Positions 1 to 7,583 of a stretch of 14,006 nucleotides of DNA are shown here, one piece after another. The notes below the pieces were generated by a model, which saw only the letters and a list, made by a program, of their open reading frames with translations, ran no database searches and had not been told where the DNA came from. Both the position numbers and the translations under genes were made by a program. Location: assembly GCA_020425885.1 (NCBI GenBank), contig JAGQRA010000999.1, forward strand, positions 1 through 14,006, in the 5' to 3' direction. How positions within the stretch are numbered: the stretch's first letter is position 1; each line of letters begins with the position of its first letter. The DNA is from Planctomycetota bacterium (GTDB lineage: Bacteria > Planctomycetota > UBA1135 > UBA2386).

Positions 1-1
1 C

Positions 2-1048
2 AGCTACATCAACGAGTACCCGTTCCCGAGCCCGGTGTTCGTCGGCGGCGGCCCCGCCGTGCCGGTCGGCCCGATGCCCGCACCGGCGGCGATGCTGCTG
101 CCGGCACCGCACGGCTCGATCGCGTTCGACGACACCACCGGCATCGTCTACACGACGAACGGCGTCGGCACGATCCAGCGCTCGTGGTATCCGCGTCTCG
201 GCTGCGTGCCGCCGGCCGTGGTGCTGCCGGCGCTGCCGATCCCGGCCGGCGTCGGGCCGATCTTCGGCATGGCCGTCGATTCGGTGACGAAGCACATCTT
301 CGTCAACAACGGCGCCACCATCTTCCGGCTCAACCCGATGGCAGGCATGGCCGTGGTCATGGCCTGGGCGACCGGGGTGCCGAACCTCACCGACCTCGAG
401 TTCGACCCGGCGCTGCCGGGCCAGCTGTTCGGCGTGAGGGGCGGCGGCGGCATCGTCAACTACAACGTCGGCGGCGGCATCCTCGGCATGATGGGGCCGA
501 GCTACGTCGTGCCCGCAGGCGGCATCGCGGTCGGTCTGGCCCTCGACCAGAGCAGCCCGGTCGGCGCGCCCCACTTCTTCACCCTGTGGGACAACGGTCA
601 GATCTACAACCAGAACCTCGCCGCACTGCACACGACCGTGCCGGCCAACAACCGCGGCCTCTGCTTCATCGCCGCCGCGCAGGTGCTGCCCGGCGCCGGC
701 GCGATCGGCGGCGTGGTACCCGAGATCCGCACCTCGGCAATGTGCGTCACCGGCACCGGCTTCGGCTTCGAGATGTGTAACGCGCCGGCCGGCACCTGGT
801 CGGGCCTCGCGCTGAAGGTCGGCGTGCCGGGCGCGCCGGTCCCGCTCGGCGGCATCGGCACCTTCTGGCTGGCGGGCGGTTGGCTCGCCCCGCTGGTCTA
901 CTCGCCGACGACGACCGCGGCCTACCCGCTGCCGATCCCGGCCGGCCTGGTCGGCTTCCGCTTCTACGGTCAATGGATCGCCGACTTCTTCGCCTTCCCC
1001 GCCGGCAGCGCCTTCACCGATGCGCTGCAGGTCGAGGTCGCCAACTGA
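2..1048 (+). CDS. C-terminal part of a secreted propeller-like protein (5' end outside window)
   Basis: The frame is open from base 2 to a TGA at 1046-1048, so the true start lies upstream of the window; the GTG at 35 is internal and not a convincing start. The visible 348 residues are rich in Gly, Ala, Pro and Val. They contain short units such as GSIAFDDTTGIVYTTN, MAVDSVTKHIFVNN and LEFDPALPGQLFGV, which look like blades of a β-propeller. From about residue 235 the sequence changes to a C-terminal domain with the pattern APAGTWSGLALKVG ... GLVGFRFYGQW ... DALQVEVAN. A comparable ending is found in the BNR protein at 2670-5309, and I know this style from planctomycete secreted proteins of unknown function. 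No catalytic residues are recognisable. The gene converges on the sulfatase, with only 33 bases between the two stop codons and no clear terminator. Confidence 0.75.
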   Translation, partial: SYINEYPFPSPVFVGGGPAVPVGPMPAPAAMLLPAPHGSIAFDDTTGIVYTTNGVGTIQRSWYPRLGCVPPAVVLPALPIPAGVGPIFGMAVDSVTKHIFVNNGATIFRLNPMAGMAVVMAWATGVPNLTDLEFDPALPGQLFGVRGGGGIVNYNVGGGILGMMGPSYVVPAGGIAVGLALDQSSPVGAPHFFTLWDNGQIYNQNLAALHTTVPANNRGLCFIAAAQVLPGAGAIGGVVPEIRTSAMCVTGTGFGFEMCNAPAGTWSGLALKVGVPGAPVPLGGIGTFWLAGGWLAPLVYSPTTTAAYPLPIPAGLVGFRFYGQWIADFFAFPAGSAFTDALQVEVAN

Positions 1049-1081
1049 ACGACGGTGCCGGGCGTTCGATGTCGCCGCGCA

Positions 1082-2596
1082 TCAGCGGTGCGCGCGGACG
1101 CCGGCGCCGTCGGCGGCCAGCTTCGCGAGCAGCGTCCGCAGCTCGGCCGCCTTGTCGGGTTCCTCGGTCGCCAGGTCATGCTGCTCACCGACGTCGGTCG
1201 CCAGGTCGAAGAGCTGCTCGCGACCCTTGTTGCCGCGCGCCGCCACGTACTTCCAGTTGCCGAGCCGCAGCCCGAGCGTCCCCGCTTCTTCGATCATGAA
1301 CGACAGCCCGACCGCGTCCTTGCCGAGGAAGGCATCGAGGGTGTCGCGGCTGTCGATGGCCTGCCCGGCGGAGAGCTCGGTGCCGAGCAGGTTGGCGAAC
1401 GACGCCAGCAGATCGATCTGATTGACCAGCGCCGGCGACACCCCGGGCTCGATATGGCCCGGCCAGCGGATGACGAACGGCACCCGCGTGCCACCCTCGT
1501 AGATCTGGTACTTGCCGCCGCGATACGGACCCGACGCATCGTGGCCGCGATCGACCTCCTTGGTCGAGGTCAGCACGGTGGTGCCGTCCTCGTAGCCGTC
1601 GTCGTAGACCGGCCCGTTGTCGCTGGTGAAGATCACGATCGTGTCGTCGGCCAGACCGTGTTCGTCGAGGGCGGCGAGGATGGCGCCGGTCGCCCAGTCG
1701 AGCTGCGCCATCGCATCGCCACGGTACGAGAGCTCGGTGCGGCCGCGGAAGCGCGGGTTCGGCGCCCGCGGCACGTGGATGTCCTGCGAGCTGAAGTAGA
1801 GGAAGAACGGCTTGCCGCGCTGCTGCCTGGCCAGGAATTCACACGCCCTGGCGACGAACGTGTCGGCCATCGTCTCGTCGTCCCACACCGCGGCCTTGCC
1901 GCCCCACTGGAAACCGATGCGGCCGATGCCGTTGATGACGGAGTTGTCGTGACCGTGACTGCTCCGGTAGTAGGTCATCGCCTCGCGGCTCTGCTTGCCG
2001 TCGGGGAAGACGGTGCCGGCGAAGTCCGGCGGCCGCTTGCCGACGAACAACGGGTCCTTCGGATCGAGGCCGACGACGCGGTGGCCCTCGAGATAGACGC
2101 ACGGCACGCGGTCGTTGGTCGACGGCATCAGGAACGAGTAGTCGAAGCCGATCTCGAGCGGTCCGGGCGCGACCTCGCCGTTCCAGTCGACGGCGGTCCG
2201 GCCGTCGCCGATGCCGAGGTGCCACTTGCCGACCACCGCCGTGGCGTAGCCACCGGCACGGAACAGCTGCGGCAGCGTGAACATGTCCGGCTCGATCGTC
2301 AGCGGCGCGTTCGGCGGCAGCACGTGGACGTCGTGACGGAAGCCGTGGATGCCGGTCAGCAGCGAGAACCGCGACGGCGTGCACGTCGCCGCCGAGCAGT
2401 GGCCATCGCTGAAGCGCAGCCCGGCCGCCGCCAGCCGATCGATGTTCGGCGTCGGGATGGCGGTCGCGCCGTAGCAGCCGACATCGCCGTAGCCGACGTC
2501 ATCGCCGTAGATCAACACGACGTTGGGCGCTGGCTGCTGCGCCGAAACGGACGCCAGGGCCAGGGAGACGGCGAGCGCGAGGTGCGGGGTGTTCAT
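1082..2596 (-). CDS. Secreted Cys-type sulfatase (arylsulfatase family, S1)
   Basis: A 504-residue formylglycine-dependent sulfatase, expected to hydrolyse sulfate esters on carbohydrates or other substrates outside the cytoplasm. I chose the ATG at 2596 because GGAGG lies five bases upstream (2606-2602); a GTG four codons earlier would overlap that site. A signal peptide ends near VSA|QQ (residue 19), although its n-region has only a histidine as possible charge. The family motifs are intact: Asp32-Asp33 (metal), CTPSR with Cys72 as the residue converted to formylglycine, GKWHLG with Lys124 and His126, a His-Val-Pro motif at His274, SDNG with Asp326-Asn327, and the lysine of YRGGK at 362. 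Length is normal for the family. The substrate cannot be told from the sequence. No formylglycine-generating radical enzyme lies in the window. It is downstream of the BNR lipoprotein on the same strand (73-base gap, with a hairpin), so partial co-transcription is possible. Confidence 0.95.
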   Translation of the reverse strand: MNTPHLALAVSLALASVSAQQPAPNVVLIYGDDVGYGDVGCYGATAIPTPNIDRLAAAGLRFSDGHCSAATCTPSRFSLLTGIHGFRHDVHVLPPNAPLTIEPDMFTLPQLFRAGGYATAVVGKWHLGIGDGRTAVDWNGEVAPGPLEIGFDYSFLMPSTNDRVPCVYLEGHRVVGLDPKDPLFVGKRPPDFAGTVFPDGKQSREAMTYYRSSHGHDNSVINGIGRIGFQWGGKAAVWDDETMADTFVARACEFLARQQRGKPFFLYFSSQDIHVPRAPNPRFRGRTELSYRGDAMAQLDWATGAILAALDEHGLADDTIVIFTSDNGPVYDDGYEDGTTVLTSTKEVDRGHDASGPYRGGKYQIYEGGTRVPFVIRWPGHIEPGVSPALVNQIDLLASFANLLGTELSAGQAIDSRDTLDAFLGKDAVGLSFMIEEAGTLGLRLGNWKYVAARGNKGREQLFDLATDVGEQHDLATEEPDKAAELRTLLAKLAADGAGVRAHR

Positions 2597-2629
2597 GGCG
2601 GCCTCCACCCCGCGGTCCGTCTTGGATCG

Positions 2630-2659
2630 GCGAGGTGCGGGACAAGCCTCGCACCTCGC
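2630..2659 (-). terminator. Strong intergenic hairpin after the BNR gene; possible terminator or processing site
   Basis: A perfect 10-bp inverted repeat, GCGAGGTGCG (2630-2639) and CGCACCTCGC (2650-2659), encloses a 10-base loop. It begins 10 bases after the stop codon of the BNR lipoprotein, reading the minus strand, and ends 33 bases before the sulfatase start. No T-run follows in either direction, so it is not a textbook intrinsic terminator. It could attenuate transcription, stabilise the upstream mRNA 3' end, or be a site of RNA processing between two co-transcribed genes. Confidence 0.5.
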
Positions 2660-2669
2660 GGCCCCTACT

Positions 2670-5309
2670 TCAATTGCCGATGACCAGGCGCAGCGCGTTG
2701 CTGGTGGTCTTGCCCCAGACGTTGGCGTCGAAGTCGCCGGCGAACAGCTGGATGTAGATCGAACGACCCAGCAGTCCGGTGTTGGCCGCGATCGGCAGCG
2801 AGCTGGACCAGGTGCCCGACGCGCTCGCGAAGCCGTCGCGGACGATGTCGGCCCGGACCCGCAGGAAGCAGCTCGGCGCGCCGAACGGCGCCAGGTCGAA
2901 GGGCAGGGTCGCGCTGAGCCAGCTCGTGCTCGACTGTCCCTGCACGAACCACACCGGCTGATTCGGCATCAGGTTGGAGGCGGTCAGCGACACCGACTGG
3001 CCGATGCGCGGTTCGCTGGCGCCGAGCGCCGGCGTGCCGTTGCTGCCGGCGCAGCCGGCGCCGACGGAGGTGACGCTCGGTTCGTAGATCGACGTCGTCC
3101 ACATGCCACGGCCGTGGGTGCCGAGCAGCAGCGTCGAGCTGTTGCTGAGGAAGCTGACCTCGATGGCGCAGACATCGGCCGGACCGTCGTTGGTGCCCGA
3201 CCAGGTGGCGCAGCTGTCCGAGGTGCCGAACACGCCGACCTCGGTGGCGACGTAGTAGCGGCCGTTGAGGGTCGGGTGCTGGGCGATGCCGTTACACGGC
3301 GCGCTCGGCAGCCCGGTCGCACCGCTGCCGGTCACGTCGGTCCAGGAGCTGCCGTTGTTGGTCGTGCGGTGGAGGTTGTTGGTGCTGAAGCCGCCGGTGC
3401 AGACGAACACCGTGTTGACGTTGGTGCGATCGACGAGGATGCGGGTGATGGCGCGGTTGGGCAGCGGCGTGGTGCCGTTGTTGTCGACCTGGGTCCAGGT
3501 CGGCGACGTCGCCGTGCCGTTGCTGGTGCGATAGACCGAGCCGTTGTTGTGCCCGACCCAGATGATGTTCGAGTTACCCGGCGCCACGCAGATGGCGCTG
3601 ACGTTCGAGCCGATCGTCGACTTGATGATGGCCCAGGTCGGCGTCGCCGCCTTGCAGTTGTTGCTGCGCCAGAGATTGCAGCCGCCGGCCAGCAGCCGGT
3701 TGACGTTGTTCGGATCGAGGATGAACGGCGGGATGAAGTTGGTGCAGGTGCCGGTATCGGTGAGTCCGGAGGTGATGCCGCTGGCCGAGGCGCCGCCGTT
3801 GGTCGAGCGGTGCAGGCCGAGGTTCTGGCTCTCGCCGTAGATGTAGTTCGCATCAGTCGGGTCGATCGCCGAGTAGCCGCCGTCGGCGCCGGCGGTCAGC
3901 GTCGCCGTCAGGCTGCCGAAGTTGATGGTGTGGGTGCCGTTGTCCTGGGTGCCGCCGGTGAGCCGGCCCGAGCCGTGACCGGCGACGCCGTGGTACTGGA
4001 TCGTGCGGTAGTTGCCGTCGCGTCGGATCCAACCCGAGGTCGTCGTCGCGGTCGAGAAGTCGGACGTCCGCCAGGTGCCGCCGTCGGTGCAGACGTAGAG
4101 CATCTTGTTGGTCGAGCCGTTGAAGCCCGGATCGTTGGCGAGGAAGTGGACGTCGGAGTGCGGCGTGTTGGCGTTCATGCCGCCGTTGCTGATGGTCGTG
4201 AACGTGGCGCCGGCGTCGGTGCTGCGGAAGATCCGGGTGATGCCGACCACGAGGTTGTTGGAGTTGGTCGGATCACACCAGATGCAGTTGTTGTACCACA
4301 TCTGCGCGCTCGAGATGCCGGTCGCCGAACGTGCGAACCAGGAGGTGCCGCCGTTGCTGCTGTACCACACCTCGCCGGTGCCGACGTTGACCGAGGCGTA
4401 GAGCCGATTGCTCAGGCTCGGCGCATAGGTGATCTCGATCCGGCCGGTGGTGCCGCTGAGACCGGAGGTGGCGTTGGTCCAGGTCACGCCGGCATCGGTC
4501 GAACGCGCCACGCGATGCGTGCTGCCGTCGATGCAGCTGGCGACCATGTTGTTCGAGTTGTTGGGGTCGAACAGGACCTGCAGGCAGCGGCCCGAACGCA
4601 CCGTGGTCCAGGTCGTGCCGCCGTCGACCGAACGCCGGATCGCGCCCGAGGTCGCGGCGATCACGATCTGCGAGTTGACCGGCGAGATCGCGATACGGTT
4701 GACGCTGCCGAACCCGCTCGTCGCGGACAGCTTCGTCCAGGAGCTACCCTGGTCGGTGGTCTTCCAGATACCCTCGCCGGCGATGGCGTCGAAGTTGCCG
4801 AAGCCTTCACCGGTGCCGGCATACATCACGTTGCTGTTCGTCGGAGCCATCGCCAGACAGCCGATGGCCAGGTTGCCCATCCAGTCGTCGAGCGGGTACC
4901 ACGAGGCGCCGGAGTTGTCCGAGCGCCAGATGCCGCCGCCGACCGAGCCCGCCCACATGCGCGAGGTCGTGGTCGGGTGGATCACCAGCGCGCGGGTGCG
5001 GCCGCCCATGTTGCTCGGGCCGCGCTCGGTCCAGGAGTAGCGGCCGATGCCGCCGCCGTCCTGCATGTCCCAGTAGTCGGCGTTCGCCTTCGCCTCGCGG
5101 CGCGCGTTCTGCAGCGCCATCGGGCCCGGCAGATTGCCGTTCTCGTCACGCCATCGCAGCAGGCGCATCTCCTCGCTCGCCGCCGCACCATGAAGCGGAA
5201 CACCCTTCGAAACCGCCTCGGTCGAGACGTCCGGCGCAACGGGCTTCGGGGCAGGACTGTTGCATGCGGCCACCAGGGCGGCCAACGGGATCAGGTAGCG
5301 GAGTTGCAT
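2670..5309 (-). CDS. Large BNR/Asp-box β-propeller lipoprotein (VPS10/sortilin-like, sialidase-like fold)
   Basis: An 879-residue exported lipoprotein. The start is ATG 5309 with GAGGA five bases upstream. The N-terminus has a lipobox, VAAC, with Cys16 as the lipidated residue. Around residues 90-110 is the GPSNMGGRTRALVIHP motif that opens this propeller family, followed by a GTGEGFGNFDAIAGEGIWKT-like segment. At least eight Asp-box-type units follow, for example SDNSGASW, TTDQGSSW, SVDGGTTW, STDAGVTW, SSNGGTSW, STDAGATF and TTNNGSSW, indicating one or two multi-bladed propellers. The last ~125 residues form a separate domain that starts near GAGCAGSNGTPALG and ends with GLLGRSIYIQ and SNALRLVIGN. 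The sialidase catalytic arginine triad is not evident, so enzymatic sialidase activity should not be assumed. A binding, surface or scaffold role is more likely (inference). The upstream region is shared with the divergent LVIVD gene. Confidence 0.88.
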   Translation of the reverse strand: MQLRYLIPLAALVAACNSPAPKPVAPDVSTEAVSKGVPLHGAAASEEMRLLRWRDENGNLPGPMALQNARREAKANADYWDMQDGGGIGRYSWTERGPSNMGGRTRALVIHPTTTSRMWAGSVGGGIWRSDNSGASWYPLDDWMGNLAIGCLAMAPTNSNVMYAGTGEGFGNFDAIAGEGIWKTTDQGSSWTKLSATSGFGSVNRIAISPVNSQIVIAATSGAIRRSVDGGTTWTTVRSGRCLQVLFDPNNSNNMVASCIDGSTHRVARSTDAGVTWTNATSGLSGTTGRIEITYAPSLSNRLYASVNVGTGEVWYSSNGGTSWFARSATGISSAQMWYNNCIWCDPTNSNNLVVGITRIFRSTDAGATFTTISNGGMNANTPHSDVHFLANDPGFNGSTNKMLYVCTDGGTWRTSDFSTATTTSGWIRRDGNYRTIQYHGVAGHGSGRLTGGTQDNGTHTINFGSLTATLTAGADGGYSAIDPTDANYIYGESQNLGLHRSTNGGASASGITSGLTDTGTCTNFIPPFILDPNNVNRLLAGGCNLWRSNNCKAATPTWAIIKSTIGSNVSAICVAPGNSNIIWVGHNNGSVYRTSNGTATSPTWTQVDNNGTTPLPNRAITRILVDRTNVNTVFVCTGGFSTNNLHRTTNNGSSWTDVTGSGATGLPSAPCNGIAQHPTLNGRYYVATEVGVFGTSDSCATWSGTNDGPADVCAIEVSFLSNSSTLLLGTHGRGMWTTSIYEPSVTSVGAGCAGSNGTPALGASEPRIGQSVSLTASNLMPNQPVWFVQGQSSTSWLSATLPFDLAPFGAPSCFLRVRADIVRDGFASASGTWSSSLPIAANTGLLGRSIYIQLFAGDFDANVWGKTTSNALRLVIGN

Positions 5310-5403
5310 GGTTTTCCTCGACGGGTTCCTGTCAGTTTGAGCGATGACCGCGCCCGCCGGCAGGCAAGCACCTTCGCGATTCCCAGAGCATCGCCAATCG
5401 ATG

Positions 5404-5417
5404 GCCGCGATCGCGGC
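5404..5417. promoter_or_regulatory. 14-bp perfect palindrome in divergent promoter region; possible operator
   Basis: GCCGCGATCGCGGC is a perfect 14-bp palindrome lying 95 bases upstream of the BNR gene start and about 170 bases upstream of the divergent LVIVD gene. It is flanked by two copies of AATCGAT (5396-5402 and 5432-5438), the second inside the 10-bp palindrome GAATCGATTC (5431-5440). Symmetric sites between divergent genes can be binding sites of dimeric regulators. No promoter boxes are convincing and no regulator gene is nearby, so this is a suggestion only. GC-rich DNA makes short palindromes fairly common. Confidence 0.3.
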
Positions 5418-5577
5418 TCAGTCTAGCGAAGAATCGATTCGACGCGGCTGCCCCCGGCCGAGATCATGATTCTCCGGACCGACAACCGACACCGGAGACC
5501 GAGCCGAAGCGATCCGCCGCAACCGGCGAACAACGCATGCGCCGCCGCCGGACTGCGTAGACTGCCTCCCCTGACCC

Positions 5578-5583
5578 AAGGAG
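5578..5583 (+). promoter_or_regulatory. Shine-Dalgarno site that fixes a TTG start
   Basis: AAGGAG is followed by five bases and then TTG at 5589. This places the start of the LVIVD protein 41 codons inside the longest open frame, which begins with ATG at 5466. The chosen start is immediately followed by a normal signal peptide, while the extra 41 codons would encode an Arg- and Pro-rich stretch with no recognisable feature. Confidence 0.75.
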
Positions 5584-5588
5584 TACCC

Positions 5589-7583
5589 TTGCCCCGCTAC
5601 GATCGCCTGTTCCTGCTCTCCGGCCTGCTGGCCCTCGCCACTGCGCCGCTCATCGCACAGCAGGGCAGCAAGCCCGGCGCCGCCGGCAGCGTTCGCGTGA
5701 CCCCGGCCGAGGTCACGTTGCCGATCGGGCAAACCGTACGGCTGCAGGCCGAAGCGCTCGACGTCGGTGGTCGCCCCATCGCAGCCGAGATGCTGTTCCT
5801 GTCGCTGGCGCGACGCTCGGTCAGCGCCAGCTCGGACGGTGAGCTGAAGGCGCTGCTGCCCGGCCGCTTCGAGGTCATCGTCCGCGCCATGCTCGAGACC
5901 GGGCGCGGCCCCGAGGCCAGGGTCATCGTGACCGTGCCGCAGCCCGATCCGGCGCGCATCGCGTTCGACCAGGCGCCGGCCGAGCTCTACGTCGGCACCG
6001 GCGTACGCGTCACCGCCGTGGTGACCGACGACAACGGCGTGCCGCGCGCAGATCTGCCGGTCACTCTGGCGAGCAGCGACGACGCCGTCTTCGCGGTCGA
6101 CCCGTTCGGTAACCTGAGCGCGCGCCGCCCCGGCACGGCCGATCTCGTCGCGACCGGTGGCGGACTCGAACAACGACACCACGTCGAGGTGCTCGAGAAC
6201 CCGGTGACCCGCCTCGAGCTCGCGGCCAGCAGCGATCGCGCCCGCACCGGCGATGTCGTCCACTTCACCGCCGCGCTCACGAACGGCCGCGACGAGGCGG
6301 TCGACGGCGTGCCGGTGCTGTTCACGTTCGTCGCCACCCCCGACGATCACCTCGGCAACGCGGCGACCGGCCAAATCGAACAGGACGGCCGCTTCGTCGC
6401 CGAGGCGCCGGGCCTCTACACCATCGTCGCCACCTGCGGCCAGGCCAGCGATCGGCTCACGATCCGCTGCGACGAGCGCATCACCGACAAGCAGAAGCTG
6501 GTCAAGGTCGGCCACGGCGCCGTGCTCGACGTCCACACCAGCGACCTCTGGGTCTGGGAAGGCAGCGACGGCCGCGACTACGCCGTGACCGGCACCTGGG
6601 GCGCCAACGGCGACGCGATCTTCTGGGACGTCACCGACCCGTCCCGGATCGAGCAGATCGCCGTCGTCACCGTCGATGCCCGCACCGTCAACGACGTCAA
6701 GGTCAGCGCCGATGGTCGGCTTTGCATCATCAGCCGCGAAGGCGCCAGCAACCGCAAGAACGGCATCGTCGCCTTCGACGTCAGCGACCCGCGCAAGCCC
6801 GAGCGGCTCTCCGAGTACGACGACGAGCTCACGGGCGGCGTCCACAATCTGTTCCTCGACAAGGGCTACGCCTACGCGCTCAGCGCCGGCCGCCGCTACG
6901 ACATCCTCGACATCCGCGACCCGCGGGCGCCGCTGCGGGTCGGCAGCTACCAGGTGTTCGAACCCGGCGCGTCGATCCACGACGTCTGGGTCGAGGACGG
7001 CATCGCCTACTCGTCGAACTGGCGCTACGGCCTGCACCTCGTCGATGTCGGCAACGGCATCAAGGGCGGCTCGCCTTCCAACCCGGTGCTGATCGGCAAC
7101 TACGCCTATCCGAGCGGCTGGAATCACGCCGCCTTCCCGTGGCGCAGCAAGGACACCGGCCGGTTCTACGTCGTCGCCGGCGACGAGGCGTTCCCGCACG
7201 GCCTCTTCACCAAGGATCATCCGACCTACGCCCGCGGCTGGATCCACTTCGTCGACTTCACCGACCTCGAGCATCCGCGGGAGGTCGCGCGCTACCAGGT
7301 GCCCGAGGCCGGCACCCACAACCTGTGGATCGAGGGCAACACGATGTACGTCGCCTACTACAACGGCGGCGTCCGCGTCGTCGACATCTCGGGCGAGCTG
7401 ATGGGCGATCTCTACCGCCAGGGCCGCGAGCTCGGCTGGTTCCTGCCGACGCACCCCAAGGGCGTGGTGCCGAACGCGCCGATGGTCTGGGGGCCGCAGC
7501 CGCACAAGGGCACGATCTTCTTCTCCGACTGGAACTCGGGGCTGTGGGCCGTGAAGCTGGTCGCCGACGCGGGGCGGCGATGA
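5589..7583 (+). CDS. Secreted protein with three Ig-like domains and an LVIVD-repeat β-propeller
   Basis: A 664-residue exported protein starting at TTG 5589, supported by an upstream AAGGAG. The signal peptide is residues 1-23, with cleavage near LIA|QQ. Residues ~30-115, ~119-204 and ~205-295 look like three bacterial Ig-like domains (for example VRVTPAEVTLPIGQTVRLQA at the start of the first). Residues ~300-660 form an LVIVD-type propeller with blades such as IVAFDVSDPRKPERLSEYDD, YDILDIRDPRAPLRVGSYQV, LHLVDVGNG and VRVVDISGEL. Towards the end, WNHAAFPW, GTHNLWIEG, MVWGPQPHKG and FFSDWNSGLWAV are strongly patterned, and I recall similar segments in proteins of Gemmatimonadota and related groups. 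No enzyme activity is established for this family. The stop codon overlaps the next gene's start (ATGA), so the two are translated together and probably act together. Confidence 0.85.
   Translation: MPRYDRLFLLSGLLALATAPLIAQQGSKPGAAGSVRVTPAEVTLPIGQTVRLQAEALDVGGRPIAAEMLFLSLARRSVSASSDGELKALLPGRFEVIVRAMLETGRGPEARVIVTVPQPDPARIAFDQAPAELYVGTGVRVTAVVTDDNGVPRADLPVTLASSDDAVFAVDPFGNLSARRPGTADLVATGGGLEQRHHVEVLENPVTRLELAASSDRARTGDVVHFTAALTNGRDEAVDGVPVLFTFVATPDDHLGNAATGQIEQDGRFVAEAPGLYTIVATCGQASDRLTIRCDERITDKQKLVKVGHGAVLDVHTSDLWVWEGSDGRDYAVTGTWGANGDAIFWDVTDPSRIEQIAVVTVDARTVNDVKVSADGRLCIISREGASNRKNGIVAFDVSDPRKPERLSEYDDELTGGVHNLFLDKGYAYALSAGRRYDILDIRDPRAPLRVGSYQVFEPGASIHDVWVEDGIAYSSNWRYGLHLVDVGNGIKGGSPSNPVLIGNYAYPSGWNHAAFPWRSKDTGRFYVVAGDEAFPHGLFTKDHPTYARGWIHFVDFTDLEHPREVARYQVPEAGTHNLWIEGNTMYVAYYNGGVRVVDISGELMGDLYRQGRELGWFLPTHPKGVVPNAPMVWGPQPHKGTIFFSDWNSGLWAVKLVADAGRR

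Noticed and set aside
1055..2683. 542-codon plus-strand open frame across the sulfatase
   Set aside because: It is antisense to a sulfatase with every active-site motif intact, and shows no domain of its own.
2523..5426. 967-codon plus-strand open frame across the BNR gene
   Set aside because: It is the antisense shadow of the BNR lipoprotein in GC-rich DNA. Its product is a low-complexity Arg/Ala/Val/Asp-rich sequence with no domain, while the minus strand has a lipobox, a ribosome site and Asp-box repeats.
5466..5588. ATG 5466 as the start of the LVIVD gene
   Set aside because: It would add 41 Arg/Pro-rich residues before the signal peptide. AAGGAG followed by TTG 5589 and a normal signal peptide is a much better start.
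5418..7505. 695-codon minus-strand open frame across the LVIVD gene
   Set aside because: It is low-complexity Val/Ala/Asp/Arg-rich antisense sequence; the plus strand encodes recognisable Ig-like and LVIVD domains.
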